From positions 1-36,739 of the forward strand of contig NZ_VICE01000128.1 in the NCBI RefSeq assembly GCF_006546775.1: a DNA stretch of 36,739 nt. The letters run 5' to 3'. The position numbers and the translations under genes are program-made. Source of the stretch: Marilutibacter aestuarii (GTDB taxonomy: Bacteria > Pseudomonadota > Gammaproteobacteria > Xanthomonadales > Xanthomonadaceae). Each line of letters opens with the position of its first letter. Within the stretch, counting starts at the first letter, position 1. Positions 8,777-17,300 of this stretch are shown here, piece by piece. Below the pieces are notes generated by a model that worked only from the letters and a program-made list of their open reading frames with translations, did not search any database and was not told the DNA's origin.

Positions 8777-8995
8777 CTAGGCGGGGCGTTTCCCATACCT
8801 GCGTGTGTAAGGCAAGGCGAACAGATAGAGGCCCGACAGCAGCTGGACGAAGAGCGGCGGCAGTGGCGCGTACGTGAGCCATGCCGGCGGCTCGCCCGAC
8901 ACGACCGCGCGCCAGGCGAAGTTGGCGACCACGGTGAGGGTGAACACGATGGACACCCAGCGATGACAGGTCCGCGTCCCGTCGGCGGCGCTCAT
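8777..8995 (-). CDS. Two-TM small membrane protein, last gene of the AraC/VOC operon
   Basis: 72 aa with two hydrophobic segments: WVSIVFTLTVVANFAWRAVV and LTYAPLPPLFVQLLSGLYLFAL. The C-terminus is basic (TRRYGKRPA). Its ATG overlaps the TGA of the VOC gene as ATGA (8992-8995), which strongly suggests translational coupling and supports it as a real gene despite its size. No family is recognised. Confidence 0.7.
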   Translation of the reverse strand: MSAADGTRTCHRWVSIVFTLTVVANFAWRAVVSGEPPAWLTYAPLPPLFVQLLSGLYLFALPYTRRYGKRPA

Positions 8996-9423
8996 GCCGC
9001 CCCCTCCGCTGGCGTCGCGGCCCGCGCCTGGATCATCTTCCAGCCGTTGCCGGAGGGGTCGCGGAAGCCGGCATCCACGCTGCCGTAGCGCTCGACCGGC
9101 GCCTGGGTGAATTCCACCCCGGCCGCTTGCAGACGCTCATAGCTGGCGCGGCAGTCGTCGACCCTCAGCACCAGCGGCGGCATCGCGCCCTTGGCGACTG
9201 CCTCGTCCAGGGCGCGCGCGGTGGCAGCATCGTGGACCGGGGGACCGGGCTTGAACAGGCCCAGCTGGAAGCCCGCCTGCCCCGGCGCCTGCACGGTGAG
9301 CCAGCGATAGTCGCCATTGCGGACATCCGTGTGGACCTTGAACCCCAGCCGCTCGACGTAGAACGCCAGGGCCTCGTCCTGGTCGCGCACGTACAGGCCG
9401 ACCACATCGATCGCGTGTGTCAT
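8992..9423 (-). CDS. VOC (glyoxalase/bleomycin-resistance fold) family protein
   Basis: 143 aa. It shows the paired beta-alpha-beta-beta-beta units of the vicinal-oxygen-chelate fold: IDVVGLYVRDQDEALAFYVE then RWLTVQAPG in the first half, PPLVLRVDDCRASYERLQAAG then AGFRDPSGNGWKMIQ in the second. It could be a small-molecule binding or resistance protein, or an uncharacterised lyase/dioxygenase; sequence alone does not say. The start at 9423 is secure because AAGGAGG lies 5 nt upstream. That ribosome site lies inside the end of the AraC gene, and the AraC TGA overlaps this ATG (ATGA, 9420-9423). Confidence 0.85.
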   Translation of the reverse strand: MTHAIDVVGLYVRDQDEALAFYVERLGFKVHTDVRNGDYRWLTVQAPGQAGFQLGLFKPGPPVHDAATARALDEAVAKGAMPPLVLRVDDCRASYERLQAAGVEFTQAPVERYGSVDAGFRDPSGNGWKMIQARAATPAEGAA

Positions 9424-9896
9424 GGAACCTCCTTCGTGTGAGGCGCTACTGTCCCAGCGGCCCGCGTCCGGCGCTTCTCCGAAACTGCGCTCTTGAGGTC
9501 CGGGCGCTCCGCCGCGCGCACGAAGCACTCCGGAACGCGTTCGCGCGAATGCGGTTCGGACTGCTCGCGCGCCCGGAGATGCCCCGGACTTTCACCGGTG
9601 ATGTCGTGGAAGACGCGCCCGAAGGTGCCCAGGCTCCTCCAGCCGGTCTGGAACGCGATGTCGGTGATGGGCAGGTCGGTATCGCGCAGCAGCGCCACGG
9701 CGCGCTCGATGCGCCGCGTCAGCAGGTAGCGATGCGGCGGCACGCCGAAGGCCTGCTTGAACGCGCGGGCGAAGTGCGACGGCGACACCGCACTGACCCG
9801 CGCCAGCCGCGGCACCGGCCAGTCCTCGTGCGGCGCGCCGTCCATCCGGTCCTTCGCGCGCAGCAGGCGCCGCAGCAGGTCGGGCCCGGGCTTCAT
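9420..9896 (-). CDS. AraC-family helix-turn-helix regulator
   Basis: 158 aa from ATG 9896; an in-frame ATG at 9968 would extend it by 24 residues. The C-terminal-type AraC double HTH occupies about residues 20-110: VSAVSPSHFARAFKQAFGVPPHRYLLTRRIERAVALL, then ITDIAFQTGWRSLGTFGRVFHDITGESP. There is no N-terminal sensor domain. Instead, a basic 45-residue tail follows the HTH. It leads an operon with the VOC protein and the two-TM protein, each joined by an ATGA overlap, so it probably regulates or responds to whatever the VOC protein handles. Confidence 0.85.
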   Translation of the reverse strand: MKPGPDLLRRLLRAKDRMDGAPHEDWPVPRLARVSAVSPSHFARAFKQAFGVPPHRYLLTRRIERAVALLRDTDLPITDIAFQTGWRSLGTFGRVFHDITGESPGHLRAREQSEPHSRERVPECFVRAAERPDLKSAVSEKRRTRAAGTVAPHTKEVP

Positions 9897-10050
9897 GCGA
9901 TCACCGGGCCGGCCACCGGCCGGTGGCCCTGGCGTGCGTACATCAGTGATCGCTTCGAATACAGGCATCGCACATCCGGCATTCCGTCGACCGCAGTGTC
10001 CTCGCGCATGGCAGGCGAAGCACGCCATCGGCTTTCGCGCGGACGCGATG

Positions 10051-10374
10051 CTACTTGAAGAACGCCGCATGGAGGAGCAGCGCCGCGACCGGCACGGCGT
10101 ACACGCCACTGACCGCCGCCGCGATCGCCACCGTCGCGGAGTGTTGCGACGACGCCAGCAGGGCCAGGATCGAGCCGGCGAACGCGACGAGCACCAGCAG
10201 GAACCCCGCAGAAAAGGCCGCGAGCTCGGAGAAGGTCTGCGCGGACATGACCGCCCGCGGCGGCGCGACGTCACTGGCAAACAGGCGCGCGTGGACGAAG
10301 CCCGTGAAGGCGACCGCCCAACCGAGCACGGCCAGCGCCAGCAACGCGCGATGCAGCAGCGGTGAGTCCATCAT
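10051..10374 (-). CDS. Small membrane protein of unknown function
   Basis: 107 aa from ATG 10374 (or 10371). Three hydrophobic stretches are visible: LLHRALLALAVLGWAVAFTGF, ELAAFSAGFLLVLVAFAGSILALL and TVAIAAAVSGVYAVPVAALLL. A GGAG sits a few bases upstream of the paired ATGs. I recognise no family. It is separated from the AraC operon by about 150 bp (9897-10050) in which I see no gene. Confidence 0.6.
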   Translation of the reverse strand: MMDSPLLHRALLALAVLGWAVAFTGFVHARLFASDVAPPRAVMSAQTFSELAAFSAGFLLVLVAFAGSILALLASSQHSATVAIAAAVSGVYAVPVAALLLHAAFFK

Positions 10375-10451
10375 GGCTCCAACACTCCTGAAAGGGGCAC
10401 GGGCCCCGGACCACGGCGCCCACCGAGGGCCCTGCACTCAGCCCGGTCACA

Positions 10452-10530
10452 AAGAGGATCGAGGCAATCAAGGCACGGCTCCAGCAGCCGTCGCGCACGG
10501 GTTTGCCTGCTTAAATGCCTCCGTCCCCTT
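10452..10530. repeat. Degenerate 79-bp inverted-repeat element, family D
   Basis: The left end (10452-10472, AAGAGGATCGAGGCAATCAA plus G) and right end (10510-10530, CTTAAATGCCTCCGTCCCCT plus T) are imperfect inverted repeats. The span is 79 bp, the same as the perfect copy at 12590-12668. It lies in the gap 10375-10568, which otherwise shows no gene. Confidence 0.6.
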
Positions 10531-10568
10531 GAATTCCACCATTCGGTCGCGCCCCGCCGCCACCCCGC

Positions 10569-11465
10569 CTACGGGCAGAGCGCGACCGATTGCGAACGCT
10601 GATCGATCAGGAGCGTCATGTTCTGAAGCGCATGCGCACCGACCAGCAGCTCTGGATAGCTGTCGGAGACACGTACTTCGACGTCGGAAACCGTGGCAGC
10701 GCCCAGACGGAATGGACCGTGCAGGGTGGCCCGTCCCGTCTGTACCTGCGTGTTCGACAGCGTGCCCGCACCGGCCTTCTCAAGCGGCGTGCGGCTCACC
10801 TGGGTGTACATCGCCTCGGGAAGTACGAAAGCCACGTTCGCTCCGGTGTCCAGATTCCCGGTGGTCTGCATATTGCCAATGGACACGGGAATCCGGAACG
10901 CGCGCTCGTACGGCAGGACGCCGGCCTGCCCCTCATGCAACGCGAGCGACCGGGAGAAGGACAGGGTGGTGTTGGGATAGTCGATGACAAGCAGCCCGTC
11001 ATTGAAGAAATCCCTGCCAATGATTCCCGAGAATTTCTCGGCGGGCGGCTTGTTTCCGCTGTAGTCCCGGGTCATGACCTCCAGGTTCCTGCGTACCAGC
11101 CCGCCCACCTCCAGCGAGTCGAATCGAGTCACATCGGCCTTTGACGTCGTGACGCCGTCCGAGTTGTCCGCCTCGTCGTGAACCGCCAGGCCGAGTGCGG
11201 CGACCAGGCTTGAGTCGGCGCGTCCCATTCCACTCGCGCCCGTATCGACGGCAAACCTGAAAGGGCCGCGCTCATTGACGGTCGCCTGCACATAGATGCG
11301 TCCGTCAATCACTTCGAAGGGCACGCGCACCCTCCAGCTCCCAGCCGGCGCGCTGGCCAGCGCACAGACGTCGGGCGCCTGCCCGGGCGTCTGCGCATGC
11401 GCGGTTCCAAACAGCGCCGCACATGCCATCGTAGAACTGGCCCATAGATTCCTGGCACGCATCAT
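10569..11465 (-). CDS. Exported retropepsin-like aspartic protease family protein
   Basis: 298 aa. The start is supported by AGGAGG upstream of the paired ATGs at 11465/11462. The signal peptide ends near AHAQ (about 24-25). An aspartic-protease half, FAVDTGASGMGRAD, lies at about 71-84 (D74), and a flap/strand region and FSGIIGRDFFNDGLLVIDYPNTTLSF follow. A second DTGA motif (NLDTGANVAFVLP) near residue 205 with LLVGAHALQNMTLLID suggests a two-lobed, pepsin-like arrangement inside one chain. It is predicted to be periplasmic or secreted. Substrate and partners are unknown. Confidence 0.75.
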   Translation of the reverse strand: MMRARNLWASSTMACAALFGTAHAQTPGQAPDVCALASAPAGSWRVRVPFEVIDGRIYVQATVNERGPFRFAVDTGASGMGRADSSLVAALGLAVHDEADNSDGVTTSKADVTRFDSLEVGGLVRRNLEVMTRDYSGNKPPAEKFSGIIGRDFFNDGLLVIDYPNTTLSFSRSLALHEGQAGVLPYERAFRIPVSIGNMQTTGNLDTGANVAFVLPEAMYTQVSRTPLEKAGAGTLSNTQVQTGRATLHGPFRLGAATVSDVEVRVSDSYPELLVGAHALQNMTLLIDQRSQSVALCP

Positions 11466-11694
11466 TCCAACCTCCTTGTGTGGGTGCCGACAGCATCGTC
11501 CGTCTTTCTTCCGATCGCCATGTGTCGGGAGTCACCATGCCCGATGGCGTTCGCCATCAGGGGTGGAGGCCGTTGAACGTCAAAGCCTGCAGCCCTCGTC
11601 GAAGACGGGGATCACCGCTGGAAGGGAGGCCATCCAGCGGATCCACCCGACAGCGCCTGCTGCTGGACCCACCCGGGTCCATCGACGCCGCGCT

Positions 11695-12291
11695 TCATTG
11701 AAGCAACGACGCCGCGAACCCGCTTTTAAGCCACCAGCCCACGGCCAGGAGGTTGATCACGACGGTAAACCAGAAGCCCCTCTGGAACGAGGCCTTGACG
11801 GTCTTGTGTCGAAAGGACTGTTGCGCGACCAGGGCACCGGGCCAGCCGCCGAGCAGGTCGAACAAGTGCAGGTTGCCTTCGGGCGTGCGCTGCGCGCCCC
11901 GTCCCGCCGCCGCCTTATCCCAGCCATACAGGACATACGACACGCCGCTGAGCACGAAGTAGGCGATGGCGAGCGGGCCGGGCAGGACACCCGCCCAACC
12001 GCACACGCCGATCACCAGCAGTACGGCGCCACCCAGCGCTGCGCGCGGCCAGGGCCGCGATGGCGTTCGCGTTTCGATCCTTTGACCGGCAAAGCGTACT
12101 TCCGCGGCCTTGATGCGACCCCGCGCGTCGTGGGCCACCGCGTAGGAAATCAGGTCGCCCTCCACCGGACGACGCGAACCGTGCTGGAAGGCCTTGACGT
12201 GGACGAAGGCGCGGTCGCCGCCGCCGTGCGGGACGACGAACCCGAAGCCCTTGTCATCGTCCCAGTCCGAGAGCCGCCCCACGCATCTCAT
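11695..12291 (-). CDS. Cold-shock-domain / DUF1294 membrane protein
   Basis: 198 aa. Residues 1-66 form a cold-shock domain with RNP-like motifs (DDDKGFGFVVP and RAFVHVKAF) that binds single-stranded nucleic acid. After about residue 84 come transmembrane segments (AALGGAVLLVIGVCGWAGVL and LAIAYFVLSGVSYVLYGWDK) and the DUF1294 core, RTPEGNLHLFDLLGGWPGALVAQQSFRHKT. The fusion is common in proteobacteria and its role is unknown. The gap before the aspartic-protease gene (11466-11694) shows no gene. Confidence 0.85.
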   Translation of the reverse strand: MRCVGRLSDWDDDKGFGFVVPHGGGDRAFVHVKAFQHGSRRPVEGDLISYAVAHDARGRIKAAEVRFAGQRIETRTPSRPWPRAALGGAVLLVIGVCGWAGVLPGPLAIAYFVLSGVSYVLYGWDKAAAGRGAQRTPEGNLHLFDLLGGWPGALVAQQSFRHKTVKASFQRGFWFTVVINLLAVGWWLKSGFAASLLQ

Positions 12292-12445
12292 GCGTCGCCA
12301 CCCCTGCGCATCCCCGATGGCTGGCGCGAAACCAGGCCCATCGCGGGATTATCAACGTGGCGACAATGGTGGCGCAACAATGGGCGCGCACTGTTTCACA
12401 GGCTTCAAGACATAAAAATGCGCGCGCTCGCAGACGAAACCGGCG

Positions 12446-12534
12446 CCCCGGATGCGCTGCGCTTATCCGGGCTACGCCGACCGACAAACGCCCGAAGCCG
12501 TAGCCCGGATAAGGCCGAAAGGCCGCATCCGGGG
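12446..12534. repeat. Paired inverted hairpin repeat, family C (GTAGCCCGGATAAG...CATCCGGGG)
   Basis: Two opposed hairpins occur at 12446-12475 (CCCCGGATGCGC...CCGGGCTAC) and 12500-12534 (GTAGCCCGGATAAGG...CATCCGGGG), about 24 bp apart. Arrangement and motif are those of REP doublets. They lie in the 390-bp gap 12292-12681, in which I see no gene. Confidence 0.7.
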
Positions 12535-12589
12535 GCACGCCTTCCGACGTGCGCTTGGTCTCCGGGAACTCGCCCCGCAAAAGGCGCAG

Positions 12590-12668
12590 AAGGGGACGGA
12601 GGCAATTAAGACCTGGATCCAACAGTATTCCCGACTCGGCTTACCTGCTTAATTGCCTCCGTCCCCTT
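12590..12668. repeat. 79-bp element with perfect 21-bp inverted ends, family D
   Basis: The left end begins AAGGGGACGGAGGCAATTAA at 12590 and extends to 12610. The right end, 12648-12668, is its exact reverse complement over all 21 bases. The 37-bp centre differs from that of the copy at 10452-10530, but the total length is the same. It ends 14 bp before the stop of the AT-rich island, so it marks that boundary. Confidence 0.75.
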
Positions 12669-12681
12669 TTCGTCCGCGCTC

Positions 12682-13455
12682 TCAAACGCGGGGTGCCAGT
12701 CGAGCTTCTACGTCGGCGACACCCTTTGAGGTAATTCTCACTAGACCATTGGGTTGCTCGTACTCAACCAGTCTTGCCTTGTGAAGTGGTGCTAGCAACT
12801 TTGTCCTAAAGTTGGTCTTATTCGCATACTCGACCCAGCCGCGAAGCCTCTCCACATCAGTCCAGCCTGACTCAGAATAAAGCAGGAGTAGAACTTGATC
12901 TGACTTCTTCAGAGTCGGGTCTAACACTCGTTTCGTTTGATCAACACTCCAGACTAATGGGTGGCGACGCGAGACGAGCGCGTCTACAACTTCTTGAGCT
13001 TGAATAAGCGTTGTGCCATGGAATATCCGGACAAGTTCTGCCATGACCCACGAGGCGGCGGACATAACAGCGCTGGAGTCAGCGGCGTTTGGATTTACGT
13101 CACCGCCAACATGTCCGACGCCGCGATTGTTCCTAATTTCATACAAGTACGGCAGTAGTCGTGGAATTTGGATTCGGAGCGATCGATTCCCTACAAGCTG
13201 TGGGGTCGAAGGTAAGGACTCAAGAGCACGACAAGCGTCTACCATGTTGCTTGGCTTCGTGGCTCGGGCCGGGAAGGTGCCTACAAGTGCGCCATGCGCT
13301 ATTGAATAGACGATCTCGCAGAACTTGCCGCCGTTGAGTTCAGTAGGCTCCCATCTGCCTTCTACGAAGTTTGTAATTATTGACTGATAGCAGTCGAGCA
13401 ACTCTCGTCGGAGCTCTGATGGGAGGTTGGAGAATGCCTGCGACGTGTCAAGCAT
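12682..13455 (-). CDS. HEPN-like protein with C-terminal winged-helix-like tail (island gene 2)
   Basis: 257 aa. I recognise no named family. The N-terminal 150 residues look all-helical and carry R108-N109-NRGVG-H115 (RNNRGVGHVGGD). This fits the HEPN RNase motif, R followed by a polar residue and H within four to six residues. The C-terminal part (about 185-255: QVLLLLYSESGWTDVERLRGWVEYANK, ARLVEYEQPNGLVRITSKGVADVEA) resembles a winged helix. It begins 1 bp after the stop of the 189-aa gene, so the two form an operon. Composition is clearly more AT-rich than the surroundings: the 60 nt at 12721-12780 hold 28 G/C, against 44 at 15061-15120. An RNase toxin or defence effector is an inference. 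Confidence 0.75.
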   Translation of the reverse strand: MLDTSQAFSNLPSELRRELLDCYQSIITNFVEGRWEPTELNGGKFCEIVYSIAHGALVGTFPARATKPSNMVDACRALESLPSTPQLVGNRSLRIQIPRLLPYLYEIRNNRGVGHVGGDVNPNAADSSAVMSAASWVMAELVRIFHGTTLIQAQEVVDALVSRRHPLVWSVDQTKRVLDPTLKKSDQVLLLLYSESGWTDVERLRGWVEYANKTNFRTKLLAPLHKARLVEYEQPNGLVRITSKGVADVEARLAPRV

Positions 13456-13456
13456 C

Positions 13457-14026
13457 TCAGCCCTTCGGATGCTTGACGAGCTCAGCGACTGCAGTTAGTC
13501 CTGGTGCGGTGAGCTTCCAGCCAGCGCTTTTTGAGCCGGTGAGCTTGTTCTTCAATGCTTTGACTGACTTTGTGTGGTTGGGGCTGTCATAGCAGCCTGA
13601 TTGTTCGCAGAAAGTGCGCGCATCTGAATCTGTGAATGATGCATCGCCGCTGGCTAAATAGCGCGCTAAGCCAGTGGCGAGGTAAGCATTGGCGGTTTGC
13701 TCTCGTTTTGAACTGGCGTTCCCAGGCAGCGCAATTGGAAGTACCTTCCCCTGGTCGAAGTGAAAGCAATGCTCAAGTTGTTCAAGGGTTATTCCGTTCT
13801 TTCGCATCCACTGTTGCGCTTGGGGGTGAACTTCTGACGAACCATGATCTTCGCCATCAGCATTGGCTTCGAATCGAGCCTGATCCCTAGACGCGTTACT
13901 TTGGGGAGAGAAATCATCTCCAAGCAATGTAAGTGATGCCTTTACGATCCTCAGCCTTTCCTCGGTGGTAAAGCTGGTCAGTACTTCAACGACTTTGGTT
14001 GTGGCCTCTGCGAGATTGCTCATCAT
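13457..14026 (-). CDS. Uncharacterised protein paired with the HEPN-like gene (island gene 1)
   Basis: 189 aa from ATG 14026 (ATG 14023 is also possible). GGGGGAA lies just upstream and serves as a ribosome site. There is a short N-terminal helical part (MMSNLAEATTKVVEVLTSF), a charged, low-complexity middle (about 40-70), then a more conserved-looking part: QWMRKNGITLEQLEHCFHFDQGKV, SKREQTANAYLATGLARYLASGD, CEQSGCYDSPNHTK. A winged-helix-like end follows (GWKLTAPGLTAVAELVK). No enzyme motif is seen. It may be a DNA/RNA-binding or adaptor partner, or an antitoxin/sensor for the downstream protein. It shares the AT-rich composition of the island. An upstream extension of the frame to 14122 has no ribosome site and is less likely. 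Confidence 0.7.
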   Translation of the reverse strand: MMSNLAEATTKVVEVLTSFTTEERLRIVKASLTLLGDDFSPQSNASRDQARFEANADGEDHGSSEVHPQAQQWMRKNGITLEQLEHCFHFDQGKVLPIALPGNASSKREQTANAYLATGLARYLASGDASFTDSDARTFCEQSGCYDSPNHTKSVKALKNKLTGSKSAGWKLTAPGLTAVAELVKHPKG

Positions 14027-14115
14027 TTCCCCCTGCTCTTGGTGGTTCAGATAGTAGCGAATTCCACAGCAACGGCTAACTCTCAAATACCTGACAAAAA
14101 CGAATCCCTGATCGC

Positions 14116-14141
14116 ATAGCACCCCAGCCCTGGGGCGCTAT
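14116..14141. other. Strong hairpin at the right boundary of the AT-rich island
   Basis: A 26-bp dyad has arms ATAGCACCCCAG and CTGGGGCGCTAT: twelve positions with one mismatch and a 2-nt loop. It lies between the divergent island operon and the oxidoreductase gene. No T-run follows on either strand, so it is a doubtful terminator. It could be an operator, an mRNA leader structure or a scar of insertion. Confidence 0.45.
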
Positions 14142-14360
14142 CCCACCGAATCTACTATAGCTCCGGAGCAGCTCCCCATCCCCCGGGTGCCTGGGCCCCG
14201 CCTCGTCAAGCCGCAGCGCAGCACGGGCGACCAAGGTCGGATTGTTATACTGGGCGGACTCTGCCCTGCCTTTCGCCGTGCCCGTCGACTCCGTCGGCAG
14301 GCCGCGGCGCCGGACGCCGGGCGATCCCAGCCACAGGCGACCCCCCGCCCGGAGCCACGC

Positions 14361-17300
14361 ATGACCAGTACCGCCGAACTTTCCTCCCCCGCCTCGGCCG
14401 GCACCTCGCTGACCCATGGGGTCAATGACCCGGACTACACGCTCGAGCACAAGTACACGCGCGAGTCGGGCCGGATCTACCTGTCGGGCGTGCAGGCGCT
14501 GGTCCGCCTGCCGCTGATGCAGCGGCTGCGCGACCAGGCGGCGGGGCTGGACACCGCTGGCTTCATCTCCGGCTATCGCGGCAGCCCGCTGGGCGGCTTC
14601 GACCTGGAGCTGTGGCGCGCGCGCAAGCACCTGGAAGCCTCGGGCGTGAAGTTCACCCCGGGCCTGAACGAGGACCTGGGCGCGACGATGGTCTGGGGCA
14701 CGCAGCAGACCAACCTGTTCGAGGGCGCGAAGGTCCAGGGCGTCTACGGCATGTGGTACGGCAAGGGGCCGGGCGTGGACCGCTGCGGCGACGTGTTCAA
14801 GCACGCCAACGCCGCCGGGACCTCGCCGCACGGCGGCGTGCTGGCACTGGCCGCCGACGACCATGCCTGCCGCAGCTCGACCCTGCCGCACGGTTCCGAG
14901 CACGAGTTCGTCAGCGCGATGATGCCGGTGCTGAACCCGGCCGGCGTGCAGGACATCCTCGACATGGGCCTGATCGGCTGGGCGATGAGCCGCTACACCG
15001 GGCGCTGGGTCGGCTTCAAGACGATCGCCGAGACGGTGGAGTCCTCGGCCTCGGTCGACGTGAACCCGCTGGCGCTGCAGATCGTCACCCCGGACGACTT
15101 CGAGCTGCCGCCGGGCGGGCTCAACATCCGCTGGCCCGACCCGCCGCTGGACCAGGAGATGCGCCTGCACCAGTACGCGGTCAAGGCCGCGCAGGCCTTC
15201 GCCCGCGCCAACCGCATCGACCGCATGGTGATCGACTCGCCGAACGCGCGACTGGGCATCGTCACCACCGGCAAGAGCTACCTGGACGTGCTGCAGGCGC
15301 TGGAGTACCTGGGCCTGGACGAGCGCGCCTGCGCCGACCTCGGCATCCGCGTCTACAAGGTCGGCATGACCTGGCCGCTGGAGCCGTTCGGCATCCGTGC
15401 GTTCGCGCGCGGGCTGCAGGACATCGTGGTGGTGGAGGAGAAGCATTCCTTCATCGAGAGCCAGATGAAGGAGCTGTTCTACAACTTCGACGGCGAGCGC
15501 CCCTCGATCGTCGGCAAGTACAACGAAGGCGGCGAGTGGATCCTGCCCTCGACCTCCGAACTGACCCCGGCGCGCATCGCCGGCGTGATCGCCAAGCGCA
15601 TCCAGAAGTTCCATGACTCCGAGCAGATGCGCGACGTGCTGCGCTGGATGGAGGAGAAGGAATCGGCGCTGGCGCTGCCGCGCGCGCAGTTCCCGCGCGT
15701 GCCGCACTACTGCTCGGGTTGCCCGCACAACACCTCGACGGTGGTTCCGGACGGTTCGCGCGCGCTGGGCGGCATCGGTTGCCATTACATGGTGACCTGG
15801 ATGGACCGCAGCACCGACACCTTCACCCACATGGGCGGCGAAGGCGTCACCTGGGCCGGCCAGGCCGCGTTCACCGACACGCCGCACGTGTTCCAGAACC
15901 TCGGCGACGGCACCTACTTCCACTCCGGCTCGCTGGCGATCCGCCAGTCGATCGCCGCCGGCGTGAACATCACCTACAAGATCCTCTACAACGACGCGGT
16001 CGCGATGACCGGCGGCCAGCCGGTCGACGGCACCCTCAGCGTGCCGCAGATCGCGCACCAGGTCCGCAGCGAGGGCGTGCACGCGATCGTGGTGGTGTCC
16101 GACGACGTGTCCAAGTGGCGCAAGCGCGAGCTGTTCCCGTCCGACGTGGAGTTCTTCGACCGCAAGGAGCTCGACGCGGTGCAGAAGCGCCTGCGCGAGG
16201 TCAAGGGCGTCAGCGTGCTGATCTACGACCAGGTCTGCGCGACCGAGAAGCGCCGCCGCCGCAAGCGCGGCAAGATGGTCGACCCGGCCAAGCGCGTGGT
16301 GGTCAACTCGCTGGTCTGCGAAGGCTGCGGCGACTGCGGCAAGAAGTCGTTCTGCGTGTCGGTGCTGCCGAAGGAGACCGAGTTCGGCCGCAAGCGCGAG
16401 ATCGACCAGAGCAACTGCAACAAGGACTTCAGCTGCGTCAACGGCTTCTGCCCGAGCTTCGTCACCGTCGAGGGCGGCGGACTGAAGAAGAAGAAAGCCG
16501 CCGCGAGCGCGAAGGACCGCTTGAACGACCTGCCGATGCCCACCCTGCCGGCGCTGGACCAGCCCTGGAACATCCTGATCACCGGCGTCGGCGGCACCGG
16601 CGTGGTGACGATCGGCGCGCTGCTCGGCATGGCCGGCCACCTGGAGGGCAAGGGCGCGACCGTGCTCGACCAGACCGGCCTGGCGCAGAAGGGCGGCGCG
16701 GTGACCACGCACATCCGCATCGCGAAGTCGCCGTCGGACATCCACGCCGTGCGCATCGCCGCCGGCGAGGCCGACCTGGTGCTGGGCTGCGACATGGTCG
16801 TGGTCAACGATTACTGGGCGCTGTCGAAGATCCGCGAGGGCCGCAGCCAGGTCGTGCTCAACAGCTACGAGGCGATGCCGGGCACGTTCACGACCCGCCC
16901 GGACATGCAGTTCCCCGCCAACGACATCATCCAGGCCATCTCCACCGCCATGGGCAGCGGCACGCCGCACGTGGTCGACGCCACTCAGGTCGCCACCGCC
17001 CTGCTGGGCAACGCGATCGGCAGCAACCTGTTCCTGCTGGGCTATGCCTGGCAGCAGGGCCTGGTGCCGGTGTCGTTCGAGGCGATCATGCGCGCGGTCG
17101 AGCTCAACGGCGCGGCGATCGAGATGAACAAGACCGCCTTCGCCTGGGGCCGCCTGGCCGTGATCGACCTGCCGGCGGTGCTGGCCGCGGCCGGCATCAC
17201 CCCGAACGCGCCGGCCAACGACGCGCAGGCCAGCGTGTTGCCGATGCTCGAGCCCGGCGCGTGGGAGAACACCGAGTGGGGTGCGACCTCCGCGCCGCGC

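Noticed and set aside
11296-12609. 437-codon plus-strand open frame
   Set aside because: Runs antisense through the aspartic-protease 5' end and the cold-shock/DUF1294 gene, and lacks domains.
12682-14110. Integrated prophage or integrative element
   Set aside because: No integrase, tRNA, or flanking direct repeat was seen; only the composition shift and boundary repeats support transfer.
14116-14141. Bidirectional intrinsic terminator
   Set aside because: The hairpin is strong, but no gene ends there and neither side has a T-run; kept only as an unexplained hairpin.
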